In this document: positions 1-6,601 of the stretch, in pieces
Position numbering within the stretch: the stretch's first letter is position 1
How the letters are laid out: each line of letters starts with the position of its first letter
DNA from: Caryophanales bacterium
GTDB taxonomy: Bacteria > Bacillota_I > Bacilli_A > RFN20 > JAISJY01
Direction: 5' to 3'
Assembly: GCA_031261365.1 (NCBI GenBank)
Contig: JAISJY010000111.1
Span: 1-8,686, forward strand
Length of the DNA: 8,686 nucleotides
Notes under the pieces: generated by a model
The model's input: only the letters and a program-made list of their open reading frames with translations
The model's database searches: none
Told to the model about the DNA's origin: nothing
Position numbers and translations under genes: made by a program

Positions 1-26
1 CCAAAAGAAGAGGTAACTATTCACTG

Positions 27-97
27 TTAAATAGACAAGACTGCTGAAAAAGCATCAATAATATTAAAAGGTATTAGTTATTTTTTGTTCTATTTAA
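27..97. repeat. Imperfect inverted repeat that can fold into a three-way junction
   Basis: On the plus strand TTAAATAGA (27-35) is the reverse complement of TCTATTTAA (89-97). Skipping the bulged T88, the stem continues with 36-40 pairing to 83-87, giving about 14 bp including one G-U. Inside are two local hairpins: TGCT/AGCA (42-45 with 51-54, loop GAAAA) and 59-65 with 70-76 (loop AAAA, two G-U pairs). The element starts at the stop codon of the minus-strand lipoprotein gene, so it would form the 3' end of that mRNA. No T-tract follows on the minus strand, so it is not a classical terminator. AT-rich DNA folds easily, so chance is a real alternative. Confidence 0.35.
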
Positions 98-531
98 TCA
101 CAACCAACTTCAGTCATATTCAAAATCATATGTTGGTAAATAACAATTTCTTTTATCATTTTATTATCCATAATACTCAAGGAATAATTAAGCCATTCAT
201 AATAATAATCACATCCCTCACTGGTATTATCTTTATAACCTAATCCTTTTTCATTTTCTAATGCCAAAGACAAAGGGAAACCTAACCGTCCTGCCATATC
301 TTGATTTTTTTCCAATATAGAATTACCTTTGATGTTTTTAGGGTATTCAACAGACACAAAAAACACATGAAAAATAGCAACTCTAGAATGACAATCTACA
401 AATCTGTGATCTCTTGCACATATTTCATAATTATAATCGTATATCTCTTTATCATACTTTGTAGTATTAGTGTTTGACTGACATGATATCATAAGTAAGC
501 TCATTAGTAGCAACTGTAATATTTTTTTCAT
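94..531 (-). CDS. Small predicted lipoprotein, function unknown
   Basis: This 145-residue protein starts with a lipoprotein signal peptide: two Lys at positions 2-3, a hydrophobic stretch (about 5-16) and a lipobox ending M-I-S-C, with the lipid-accepting Cys at residue 17. It should be anchored to the outer face of the cytoplasmic membrane. The mature part has four more Cys (38, 47, 107, 144), an even number that could form two disulfides, and clusters of Tyr/Asp near 27-37 and 107-112. I recognise no domain family. The start is supported by AGAGAGG about 10 nt upstream of the ATG. A 21-codon ORF with a better ribosome site lies 46 nt upstream on the same strand and may share its transcript. 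The inverted repeat at 27-97 follows directly. Confidence 0.75.
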   Translation of the reverse strand: MKKILQLLLMSLLMISCQSNTNTTKYDKEIYDYNYEICARDHRFVDCHSRVAIFHVFFVSVEYPKNIKGNSILEKNQDMAGRLGFPLSLALENEKGLGYKDNTSEGCDYYYEWLNYSLSIMDNKMIKEIVIYQHMILNMTEVGCD

Positions 532-577
532 ATTTTATATTCCTCTCTGTTTTTTAAAGTTTACATTAAAGTATGCT

Positions 578-643
578 TTAGTTTAATCTTTTGAAGTCAT
601 TTAATTCAACGAATAATAACTTTGACATTAGATTTATATTCAT
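578..643 (-). CDS. 21-codon small ORF or leader peptide upstream of the lipoprotein gene
   Basis: An ATG at 641-643 opens a 21-codon frame ending with TAA at 578-580. The peptide begins MNINLMSKLL and ends FKRLN. It is preceded by a perfect AGGAGG (649-654) with a 5-nt spacer, the strongest ribosome site in the left part of the window. The frame is too short for family recognition, and it has no membrane segment or Cys. It ends 46 nt before the start of the small lipoprotein, and its stop codon lies in an imperfect hairpin (TAAAG/CTTTA arms at about 566-580). It could be a leader peptide, an independent microprotein, or the intact start of a decayed gene. The ribosome site is what makes it credible; translation is not shown. 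Confidence 0.45.
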   Translation of the reverse strand: MNINLMSKLLFVELNDFKRLN

Positions 644-686
644 CTCAACCTCCTATATTATTCATAAAACAATTCAACTTAATTTA

Positions 687-692
687 ATTATA
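687..692 (-). promoter_or_regulatory. Candidate -10 element for the small ORF/lipoprotein transcript
   Basis: TATAAT reads on the minus strand at 692-687, about 44 nt before the ATG of the 21-codon ORF and downstream of the hydA terminator hairpin. A TTGACA also reads on this strand (703-698), but it sits only 5 nt from the TATAAT and cannot be its -35. The sequence 17 nt upstream of the TATAAT is a poor -35 match. A promoter here is expected because the hyd operon ends just before, but the exact element is uncertain. Confidence 0.35.
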
Positions 693-724
693 AAACTTGT
701 CAATAATAACTTTTAGAAATAGAG

Positions 725-747
725 AAAACAGAAGGTTAAAACTAACC
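725..747 (-). terminator. Weak intrinsic terminator of the hyd operon
   Basis: About 30 nt after the hydA stop codon the minus strand reads GGTTAGTTTTAACC (747-734). This is a 5-bp stem with a 4-nt loop, followed by a T-rich run (TTCTGTTTTCTC). The stem is short with two G-C pairs and the T-run is interrupted, so termination may be partial. It is the only hairpin plus T-rich stretch I see between hydA and the next genes. Confidence 0.4.
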
Positions 748-778
748 ATAAATTAAAAGAATATAAGAGACTACAAAA

Positions 779-2518
779 CTATCTTTTAGTGAAATGAGTA
801 TGTAACAACTCGTGGGCTTTATGAGAACCCGGTTTCTTTAAATAATCTTTATAAAGGGCTTGGATTTCACTGTTTTGAGCAGAAATACGGTGTACTTTCT
901 TTTTATCAATACCTCTAATAGTTGCATGTCTTGTTTTTAAGATATCAGAGTATTCAACATCAACAGGGTGTTCTGGTTGTCCACCACCATTAATACAACC
1001 ACCTGGACATGCCATTATTTCAATAGCATCATAAGATTCAGTTCCTGCTTTAACAGCATCTAATAATAATTTAGCATTTGCTAAACCAGAAGCCACGGCT
1101 AATTTTAATTGATGTCCCCCAATGTTTAAAGTTGAACGAGTAATACCTGCTTCGCCTCTTAATGTTATGATATCTACATCAGTTTCTTGTTTATCAATTA
1201 AGAAAGCAGCATTTCTAACAACTGCCTCCATAACTCCACCTGTGTTACCGAATATATCGGCTGCCCCAGTGCCCTCGCCTAATAAAGAATCATAAGTTTG
1301 GTCATTTAAAGAATTAAATTGAATACCTGCTTTTCTTATCATAACTGCTAATTCTTTAACAGAGATAGAAATATCATTATCAGGAATACCATCTTTGCCT
1401 AATTCAGCTCGAGCAGATTCAAACTTCTTAGCAATACAAGGCATAATTGAAACAGTTATTATCTTTTTAGGGTCAATACCTTCTTTTTCAGCAAAGTAAG
1501 ACTTAATTAAAGCAGCTTGCATACCTTGAGGAGATTTACAAGAAGATAAATTATCTAAGAATTCAGGGTAATAATGTTCAACATATTTAACCCAACCCGG
1601 ACAGCAACTAGTCATTAAAGGTAGTTTTCCTGTTCCTTTTAGAACTCTATCTAGAAACTCATTGCTTTCTTCCATAATAGTTAAATCGGCTCCAAAATTA
1701 GTATCAAAGATTTTCTTAAAGCCTAATAATCTTAAAGCGTGTACCATCTTCCCTTGAACATTTGTCCCTATTGGTAAGCCAAACTCTTCTCCTAAACTAA
1801 CTCTAGTACTTGGAGCAGTATGAACTACCACATATTTTTCAGGGTCATTTAAAGCTTCAAAAACTGCTTCAGTTTGATTAGTTGCTAATAAAGCTCCTGT
1901 TGGACATACTTTCACACATTGACCACAATTAATACATGCTATTTCATTGCTAGATAAACCAAACTCACCACTTATAGTAGTGGCAAAGCCTCTTTTAGTA
2001 GCACTGATAACAGCTATTTCTTGGTATTGTTTACAAGCATCTACACATCTGCCACATAAGACACATTTAGCATCGTCTCTAGTATAGGCTGTTCCTACCA
2101 CAGGCACATTGCTTTTAGACATTGCTCCTTCATATCTTAATCTGTCAACACCTAAATCTTCACTTAATTTTTGTAATTCACATTTTCCAGACTTTTCACA
2201 AACAAAACAATCTTTAGGATGGTCTGATAATAATAACTCTAAATTAGTCTTTCTAGCAAGTCTAGCTTTTTGAGTATTGGTTAATATTTCCATACCTTCA
2301 CTAACTTCAGTAACACAGGCAGGAGCTAAGTTTCTTCTTCCTTTGATTTCAACCATACAAACCCGACAGGCTGCAGGATTATGAGTTAAACCTGTAGTTT
2401 TATCAAACAAATAACAAAGTGTTGGTATCTTAATGTTGTTTTCTTTAGCTACTTGTAAGACTGTTTGACCTGCTTCAGCACTGACAGGTAAACCATTTAA
2501 AAATAAATTAATTGACAT
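779..2518 (-). CDS. hydA: [FeFe]-hydrogenase catalytic subunit HydA (NADH-linked trimeric type)
   Basis: HydA reduces protons to H2, or the reverse, at the H-cluster in the cytoplasm. The order along 579 residues is: N-terminal [2Fe-2S] domain (Cys 35, 51, 54, 68); His-ligated [4Fe-4S] (His100, Cys 104, 107, 113); two [4Fe-4S] ferredoxin clusters (Cys 152/155/158/162 and 195/198/201/205); then the H domain. All three H-cluster signatures are intact: TSCCPGW (303-309), MPCIAKKFE (359-367) and EIMACPGGCINGGGQP (500-515), placing the ligands at Cys 306, 361, 504 and 508. Residues matching the known proton path (Cys305, Glu284, Glu287, Ser325) are kept. The C-terminal small-subunit-like tail ends with the usual GSHKAHELLHTHF. 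Length is close to clostridial CpI, with no extra C-terminal [2Fe-2S] domain. AGGAGG lies 7 nt before ATG and contains the TAG stop of hydB. Confidence 0.96.
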   Translation of the reverse strand: MSINLFLNGLPVSAEAGQTVLQVAKENNIKIPTLCYLFDKTTGLTHNPAACRVCMVEIKGRRNLAPACVTEVSEGMEILTNTQKARLARKTNLELLLSDHPKDCFVCEKSGKCELQKLSEDLGVDRLRYEGAMSKSNVPVVGTAYTRDDAKCVLCGRCVDACKQYQEIAVISATKRGFATTISGEFGLSSNEIACINCGQCVKVCPTGALLATNQTEAVFEALNDPEKYVVVHTAPSTRVSLGEEFGLPIGTNVQGKMVHALRLLGFKKIFDTNFGADLTIMEESNEFLDRVLKGTGKLPLMTSCCPGWVKYVEHYYPEFLDNLSSCKSPQGMQAALIKSYFAEKEGIDPKKIITVSIMPCIAKKFESARAELGKDGIPDNDISISVKELAVMIRKAGIQFNSLNDQTYDSLLGEGTGAADIFGNTGGVMEAVVRNAAFLIDKQETDVDIITLRGEAGITRSTLNIGGHQLKLAVASGLANAKLLLDAVKAGTESYDAIEIMACPGGCINGGGQPEHPVDVEYSDILKTRHATIRGIDKKKVHRISAQNSEIQALYKDYLKKPGSHKAHELLHTHFTKR

Positions 2519-2529
2519 ATAAAATCCTC

Positions 2530-4434
2530 CTAATCTTTATAGACTGCACCAGGACGGCAAGCAGCTATACAAGAACCACATTTAATACATTTTGCTAAAT
2601 CAATAACATAGGCAGGTCTATTTGGTAATTTACCTTGAATATCTGTTGATTGAGTGATAGCACCTACAGGACATACTCTAGCACACATGCCACAAGCAAT
2701 ACATTTTTCAGCTTTAATTTTGTAATTTAATAAAGCTTTACAAGCATGGGCAGGACAAGTTTTATCAACAATATGGGCTAGATATTCATCTTTAAAATTA
2801 GCAATAGTAGATAAAATAGGATTAGGAGCAGTTTGCCCTAAACCACACAAAGCAGTATCTTTGATATTATTAGCAAGAACCGTTAATCTATCTAAATCTT
2901 CAATAGAACCTTCACCTTTGGTTATTTTTTCTAATATTTCTAACATTCTCCGATTACCAACTCGGCAAGGAGTACATTTACCACAACTTTCTTCAACAGT
3001 AAACTCTAAATAGAACTTAGCAATGTTAGGCATACAGTCATCTTCATCAAGGACTATCATACCACCACTACCCATCATAGAACCTGCTGCTGCTAAACTT
3101 TCATAATCAATTGGAGTATCTAAATGTTTTTCAGTTAAACAACCACCTGAAGGACCACCTGTTTGAACTGCTTTGAACTTTTTACCATTTTTAATACCAC
3201 CACCAATATCATAGATAATTTCTCTTAAAGTTGTTCCCATTGGAACTTCTACTAAACCAACATTATTTATTTTACCTGCCAAAGCAAAAACCTTTGTTCC
3301 TTTGGATTTTTCACTACCAATAGCAGCATATTTTTCAGGACCATCTAACAATATTATTGGTAAGTTTGCAAATGTTTCCACATTATTAACAATAGTAGGT
3401 TTACCAAACAAGCCACTAACAGCTGGGAAAGGAGGTTTATTAGTTGGTTCTCCCCTAGTTCCTTCAATAGAATGAATTAAAGCAGTTTCTTCACCACAAA
3501 CAAAAGCCCCTGCTCCATATTTAATCTTAATATGGAAAGAAAAATCAGTTCCTAAAATATTGTCTCCTAATAAACCTAATTCTTCGGCTTGTTTAATGGC
3601 TATTTTAAGTCTTTCAACGGCTAAAGGATATTCGGCTCTAATATAGATATTTCCTTCATCACTACCAATAGAATAACCCGCGATAGCCATAGCTTCTAAG
3701 ACAGAATGTGGGTCTCCTTCTAGAATAGACCTATCCATAAATGCTCCGGGATCACCTTCATCAGCATTACAAACTACATATTTTTTACCTTTTGGTTGAA
3801 CAGCCGCGAATTTCCATTTTGTTCCTGTTGGGAAACCAGCACCACCTCTACCTCTAATACCAGAAGCTGAAACTTGAGCAATAACTGTCATTGGGTCAAC
3901 TTTATTAGTAATTATATTGGCTAAGGCTTGATAGGCTCTAGCAGCTAATGATTCTTGAATATTTTCAGGGTTAATTAAACCACAATTTCTTAAAGCAATT
4001 CTTTTTTGTTTGCCATAGAAATCTATATCTTCTTGTTTTCTCTTGATTTCTTTATTTGGAGAAACATATAATAATCTTTCAACAATAACTCCATCTCTTA
4101 TATGAGATTCTATTATTTCTTTAGCATCACTTGGTTTAACTTTAGTATAGAAAGTATTATCAGGAAATACTTTAACTATTGGTCCTTTTTCACAGAAACC
4201 AAAACAACCTGTAATTTCGGCTTTAACTTTAACCTTTAAGTCTAAAGCTAATATTTCCTTATTTAATTCTTTAACTAATTCTAAAGATTCACTAGAAGTA
4301 CAACCTGTACCTCCACAAACAGAAATATAATATTCTTTGGCTTTTCCAGCAATAGATTGTTTTCTTAAATCTAATAAACCTTCAACATTTCTATATAATT
4401 TTAATAACTCTTCTTTTGAATTGATTTTACACAT
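2530..4434 (-). CDS. hydB: NADH-oxidising flavin subunit HydB (NuoF-like) of the [FeFe]-hydrogenase
   Basis: HydB carries the FMN and NAD(H) site and passes electrons to HydA; in HydABC complexes this subunit is tied to flavin- or metal-based bifurcation between NADH and ferredoxin. Along 634 residues: a thioredoxin-like [2Fe-2S] domain (Cys 40, 45, 77, 81); the NuoF core with the glycine-rich GIRGRGGAGFPTG (192-204) and the FMN-region motif GAGAFVCGEETAL (307-319); a SLBB-like part; a NuoF-type [4Fe-4S] (Cys 484, 487, 490, 530); a CPAHAC element (560-565); and two C-terminal ferredoxin clusters (Cys 578/581/584/588 and 616/619/622/626). This N- and C-terminal extended layout separates HydB from complex I NuoF. 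Its start is 8 nt after the hydC stop, with AGGAG 5 nt before ATG overlapping that stop. Bifurcation rather than simple NADH dependence cannot be proven from sequence. Confidence 0.95.
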   Translation of the reverse strand: MCKINSKEELLKLYRNVEGLLDLRKQSIAGKAKEYYISVCGGTGCTSSESLELVKELNKEILALDLKVKVKAEITGCFGFCEKGPIVKVFPDNTFYTKVKPSDAKEIIESHIRDGVIVERLLYVSPNKEIKRKQEDIDFYGKQKRIALRNCGLINPENIQESLAARAYQALANIITNKVDPMTVIAQVSASGIRGRGGAGFPTGTKWKFAAVQPKGKKYVVCNADEGDPGAFMDRSILEGDPHSVLEAMAIAGYSIGSDEGNIYIRAEYPLAVERLKIAIKQAEELGLLGDNILGTDFSFHIKIKYGAGAFVCGEETALIHSIEGTRGEPTNKPPFPAVSGLFGKPTIVNNVETFANLPIILLDGPEKYAAIGSEKSKGTKVFALAGKINNVGLVEVPMGTTLREIIYDIGGGIKNGKKFKAVQTGGPSGGCLTEKHLDTPIDYESLAAAGSMMGSGGMIVLDEDDCMPNIAKFYLEFTVEESCGKCTPCRVGNRRMLEILEKITKGEGSIEDLDRLTVLANNIKDTALCGLGQTAPNPILSTIANFKDEYLAHIVDKTCPAHACKALLNYKIKAEKCIACGMCARVCPVGAITQSTDIQGKLPNRPAYVIDLAKCIKCGSCIAACRPGAVYKD

Positions 4435-4442
4435 ATATTCTC

Positions 4443-4913
4443 CTATTTATATTGTCCTAAAATTTGGTCAACACTTGCTGGAGTACAATTTCCAAAAGTC
4501 TTACCATTTACTTGAACAACGGGTGCTAGACCACAAGCTCCAACACATCTTAATGAAGTTAAAGTATATTTCTTATCAGCACTAGTTTCTCCATTTTTAA
4601 GATTTAATAATGTTTCAAATTTCTCTAATATTTTATCAGCCCCTCTAACAAAACAAGCAGTACCTAAACAAACATTAATAACTATTTCTCCTTTTGGTTT
4701 CATTGTAAAAAATGAATAAAATGTCACAACTCCATATACTTTAGCAGCAGATATTTTTAATCTTTCAGCAATAAACTCTTGAACCTCTTTGGGCAAGTAC
4801 CCAAAAATATGTTGTGCCTGATGTAAGATAGCAATTAATTCAGCAGAATCATTATTGTGTTCTGCTATAAAAGCCTCTAATTCGGCAAACATTTCCTTAT
4901 TTGTTTTAACCAT
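4443..4913 (-). CDS. hydC: Thioredoxin-like [2Fe-2S] subunit HydC (NuoE-like)
   Basis: HydC is the small NuoE-type partner of HydB in the NADH-oxidising module. The 156-residue protein has an N-terminal helical region (about 1-60, with the family-typical LPKEVQEFIAERL segment at 40-52 and GVVTFYSFF at 61-69) and a thioredoxin-like [2Fe-2S] domain with ligands Cys 82, 87, 123 and 127 (VCLGTAC and CVGAC). Length is normal for the family. It is the first gene of the hydC-hydB-hydA operon. AGGAG lies 6 nt before the ATG, supporting this start over the internal Met8. A TATAAT sits about 25 nt upstream. The order C-B-A, with no other gene inserted, is typical of NADH-linked HydABC. The maturases HydEFG are not nearby. 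Confidence 0.94.
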   Translation of the reverse strand: MVKTNKEMFAELEAFIAEHNNDSAELIAILHQAQHIFGYLPKEVQEFIAERLKISAAKVYGVVTFYSFFTMKPKGEIVINVCLGTACFVRGADKILEKFETLLNLKNGETSADKKYTLTSLRCVGACGLAPVVQVNGKTFGNCTPASVDQILGQYK

Positions 4914-4936
4914 ATTACTCTCCTTGACAATTTATT

Positions 4937-4942
4937 ATTATA
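4937..4942 (-). promoter_or_regulatory. Candidate -10 box of the hydCBA operon
   Basis: TATAAT reads on the minus strand at 4942-4937, leaving a leader of roughly 20 nt that carries the AGGAG of hydC. The hexamer 17 nt upstream (GTGCTT, 4965-4960) is a poor -35, so either an activator helps or another element is used. I found no match to the Rex operator, the usual redox regulator of such operons. A short perfect palindrome lies further upstream at 4998-5012. Confidence 0.4.
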
Positions 4943-4997
4943 TAATAATGGGCAAAATAAAGCACTATTTTTGTTGTATTTTCTGAAATATCCTTGT

Positions 4998-5012
4998 AAA
5001 AATGTCATTTTT
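4998..5012. repeat. 15-bp perfect palindrome upstream of hydC
   Basis: The plus strand reads AAAAATGTCATTTTT: 7-bp arms around a single central base, flanked by direct copies of GAAATAT (4985-4991 and 5016-5022). A one-base loop cannot form a good hairpin, so a dimeric DNA-binding protein site is the more natural reading. It lies about 55 bp upstream of the candidate hyd -10 box. The A/T-rich arms lower its significance. Confidence 0.3.
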
Positions 5013-5060
5013 GAAGAAATATTAAAAGACAACTTTTACTTTAAATGATTTTTCTTTAAT

Positions 5061-5086
5061 AAAAAAAGACTGTTTTTAGGCAGTCT
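5061..5086 (-). terminator. Intrinsic terminator after the Thr/Ser/Pro-linker lipoprotein gene
   Basis: On the minus strand AGACTG (5086-5081) pairs with CAGTCT (5072-5067) across an 8-nt loop, and TTTTTT follows directly (5066-5061). It lies 22 nt after the stop codon of the 301-residue lipoprotein. This is the clearest hairpin plus T-run in the window and separates that gene from the hyd operon. Confidence 0.85.
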
Positions 5087-5107
5087 ATTTTATAAAATTA
5101 ATTTAAC

Positions 5108-6013
5108 TTAGTATTCTATACCTCCACCAATTTCAAAAGTATAATCAGAAAGGAAAGCAAAATCTAATACAAAACTTGAATATTTAATAGTAGCTGAACC
5201 TTTAAGTTCAATATCTCCAATAACTGAAATAATTTCATCATTTTCATAATCATAATCTTGATCAACTTCAATACCTACTGCTTTGTAATCTACTGCTACT
5301 TTGCTTATTTTTTCTTCTTTTAAAGTTACATCAACTAGAAGCGGTTTTGCATCATCAACAATAAAGTCAGGGGCATCTTCAAGTTCACCAGCAGTAATAA
5401 GTTGTCTTTTGATAAATGTTGTTGCATTTAAGCTGATGGTTGTATTTTCACCGCTTTTAGTAGCTGAATTAATGTCACTTTCGGTAAGTAGTAATAAATA
5501 ATTATCTAATTGAACTGAAAGCTCTTCATCATCTCTATAACTTTTCATTTGAGCTTCAACATCAGCGGCTGGAAGTTCTTCTTTTGTAGCATAAAGAGAT
5601 AACTCTATACCATTCATAGTATCAACTTCAACCGCATAAGCCCATCCATCAGTATAAGCCATAATTTGAGTAAGCTCATAAATGTAAGCTTGACCTTCAA
5701 ACATTTGGGTTTGAGATATTGTTTCTTTTAATAAAAATTGAAAAGAATCTCCTGTTCCTTTCATACCTAATGTAACAGAAACGCTCATTTCTGTTGTGAT
5801 TTCATCTATTGTTGTTTTTAATGAGCCACTGCCTTCAACAAGTACTTCTTCAACTTCAGTAAGTGCTTTAATGGAATCTTTTAATTTTTCTAAAGCAACT
5901 TCCTTGCTCACTGGCGTTGGAGTTGATGTTGAAGTTGGAGTTGATGTTGCAGTTTCACAACCAACTAAAGCGAATAAGCCTAATAAACATAAAACTATTT
6001 TTTTGATTTTCAT
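5108..6013 (-). CDS. Predicted lipoprotein with Thr/Ser/Pro linker, function unknown
   Basis: This 301-residue protein has a textbook lipoprotein signal: basic start (MKIKK), hydrophobic core, lipobox A-L-V-G-C with Cys19. A low-complexity Thr/Ser/Pro stretch (about 21-35) follows, acting as a surface spacer and encoded by an 18-bp tandem duplication. The mature domain (about 37-301) is acidic and rich in alternating beta-like segments such as SVSVTLGMKG, TDGWAYAVEV and SVIGDIELKG. That pattern recalls LolA/LppX-like or other carrier-type lipoprotein folds of Gram-positive bacteria, but I cannot assign a family. AAGGA lies just upstream of the ATG. It has its own extended -10 promoter overlapping the end of the DUF1643 gene and its own terminator, so it is probably monocistronic. 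Confidence 0.85.
   Translation of the reverse strand: MKIKKIVLCLLGLFALVGCETATSTPTSTSTPTPVSKEVALEKLKDSIKALTEVEEVLVEGSGSLKTTIDEITTEMSVSVTLGMKGTGDSFQFLLKETISQTQMFEGQAYIYELTQIMAYTDGWAYAVEVDTMNGIELSLYATKEELPAADVEAQMKSYRDDEELSVQLDNYLLLLTESDINSATKSGENTTISLNATTFIKRQLITAGELEDAPDFIVDDAKPLLVDVTLKEEKISKVAVDYKAVGIEVDQDYDYENDEIISVIGDIELKGSATIKYSSFVLDFAFLSDYTFEIGGGIEY
5919..5954. repeat. 18-bp tandem direct repeat in the lipoprotein linker
   Basis: Plus-strand unit GGAGTTGATGTTGAAGTT (5919-5936) is followed at once by the same 18 bases with one change, A to C (5937-5954). The unit length is six codons, so each copy adds six residues of the Thr/Ser/Pro linker just after the lipidated Cys without breaking frame. 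Copy number could vary by slippage or recombination. Confidence 0.85.
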
Positions 6014-6048
6014 ATCATCCTTTCTTTTCTCTTAAAAGAGGTAATTAG

Positions 6049-6077
6049 TTTATACCATATTTCATAACTTAAAACAA
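6049..6077 (-). promoter_or_regulatory. Promoter of the Thr/Ser/Pro-linker lipoprotein gene
   Basis: Minus strand: TTGTTT (6077-6072), a 17-bp spacer, then TATAAA (6054-6049) preceded by TGG, which gives an extended -10. The -35 lies inside the last codons of the DUF1643 gene. The predicted start is near 6042, giving a leader of about 30 nt that contains a short CTCTT/AAGAG inverted repeat (6029-6040). Confidence 0.6.
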
Positions 6078-6601
6078 TGCTTTTTATTTTCTAATCTAAA
6101 TACTTCAAAGGGAATATATAAAGGATGTCTCGGATGTCCTAAATTAGTTAAAGGTGTAAATGTGAAAGGAATTATCTTTAATTCTTTTAGTATAATATTT
6201 ATTTCTTTTAAACAATTAAGTAAATATTTTCTTTTTTCAATGATATTACCATAGGCAAACCAAACATCTTTGATATTGTAAGTTGTTAATATTTCTTTAA
6301 TTATTTTCAGATTATTTTGATGTTCTATTTCATTTATTTCCTCTTCCATATTATCGGGAATAGTGGCTCTTTGAGGATAGATATTAAACATAATCCAGCC
6401 ATCATAATTATTTATTTTGGCAACCCTACTAACAGTGTTGACAGTGTTATCAAGTTTCTCAGGTGAAGCAGTACTCGGATTAACCCCAAAACAAACTAAA
6501 ATGTTTGAACCTTCATTAAAAAGATTACCTAAAATATAACGGTATTTATTATCATTATTTATGGCATATAACCAATTTAATCCATATCTATATTTGTCCA
6601 C
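6062..6601 (-). CDS. DUF1643 family protein, translationally linked to tadA
   Basis: The protein matches the DUF1643 pattern as I know it: GVNPSTASPEKLDNTV, a following N-Y-P-Q-R-A-T segment, and near the end GHPRHPLYI. The biochemical role of the family is not known to me. It looks cytoplasmic: no signal peptide, no membrane helix. I choose GTG at 6599-6601 (179 residues) because AAGGAG (6611-6606) sits 4 nt before it. A GTG seven codons earlier (6620-6622) has no ribosome site. With this start the gene overlaps the tadA end by 14 nt in another frame, suggesting coupled translation. The stop is TGA, followed four codons later by TAA in frame. No terminator follows; the next gene's promoter overlaps its 3' end. 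Confidence 0.82.
   Translation of the reverse strand: MDKYRYGLNWLYAINNDNKYRYILGNLFNEGSNILVCFGVNPSTASPEKLDNTVNTVSRVAKINNYDGWIMFNIYPQRATIPDNMEEEINEIEHQNNLKIIKEILTTYNIKDVWFAYGNIIEKRKYLLNCLKEINIILKELKIIPFTFTPLTNLGHPRHPLYIPFEVFRLENKKHCFKL

Noticed and set aside
684..749. Minus-strand 21-codon frame starting in the hydA terminator hairpin
   Set aside because: No ribosome site precedes the ATG, and it overlaps the terminator and the candidate promoter, unlike the ORF at 578-643.
769..779. AGACTACAAAA shared between 769-779 and 8328-8338
   Set aside because: An 11-base match is expected by chance several times in a window of this size, and the flanks do not match.
4337..4585. 82-codon plus-strand open frame
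   Set aside because: It lies antisense across the hydC/hydB junction, both strongly supported genes, and has no recognisable product.
4924..4946. Plus-strand TTGACA (4924-4929) and TATAAT (4941-4946) near the hydC start
   Set aside because: The spacer is only 11 bp, far below a working promoter, and no plus-strand gene follows.
4914..5060. Riboswitch or Rex operator upstream of hydC
   Set aside because: No known riboswitch core and no TTGTGA/TTGTTAA-type inverted repeat is visible; only the A/T palindrome stands out.
5301..6035. Plus-strand open frames at 5301-5501 and 5796-6035
   Set aside because: Both are antisense to the lipoprotein gene; the Val/Gly-rich translation near 5900-5960 is just the reverse reading of the Thr/Ser/Pro linker repeat.
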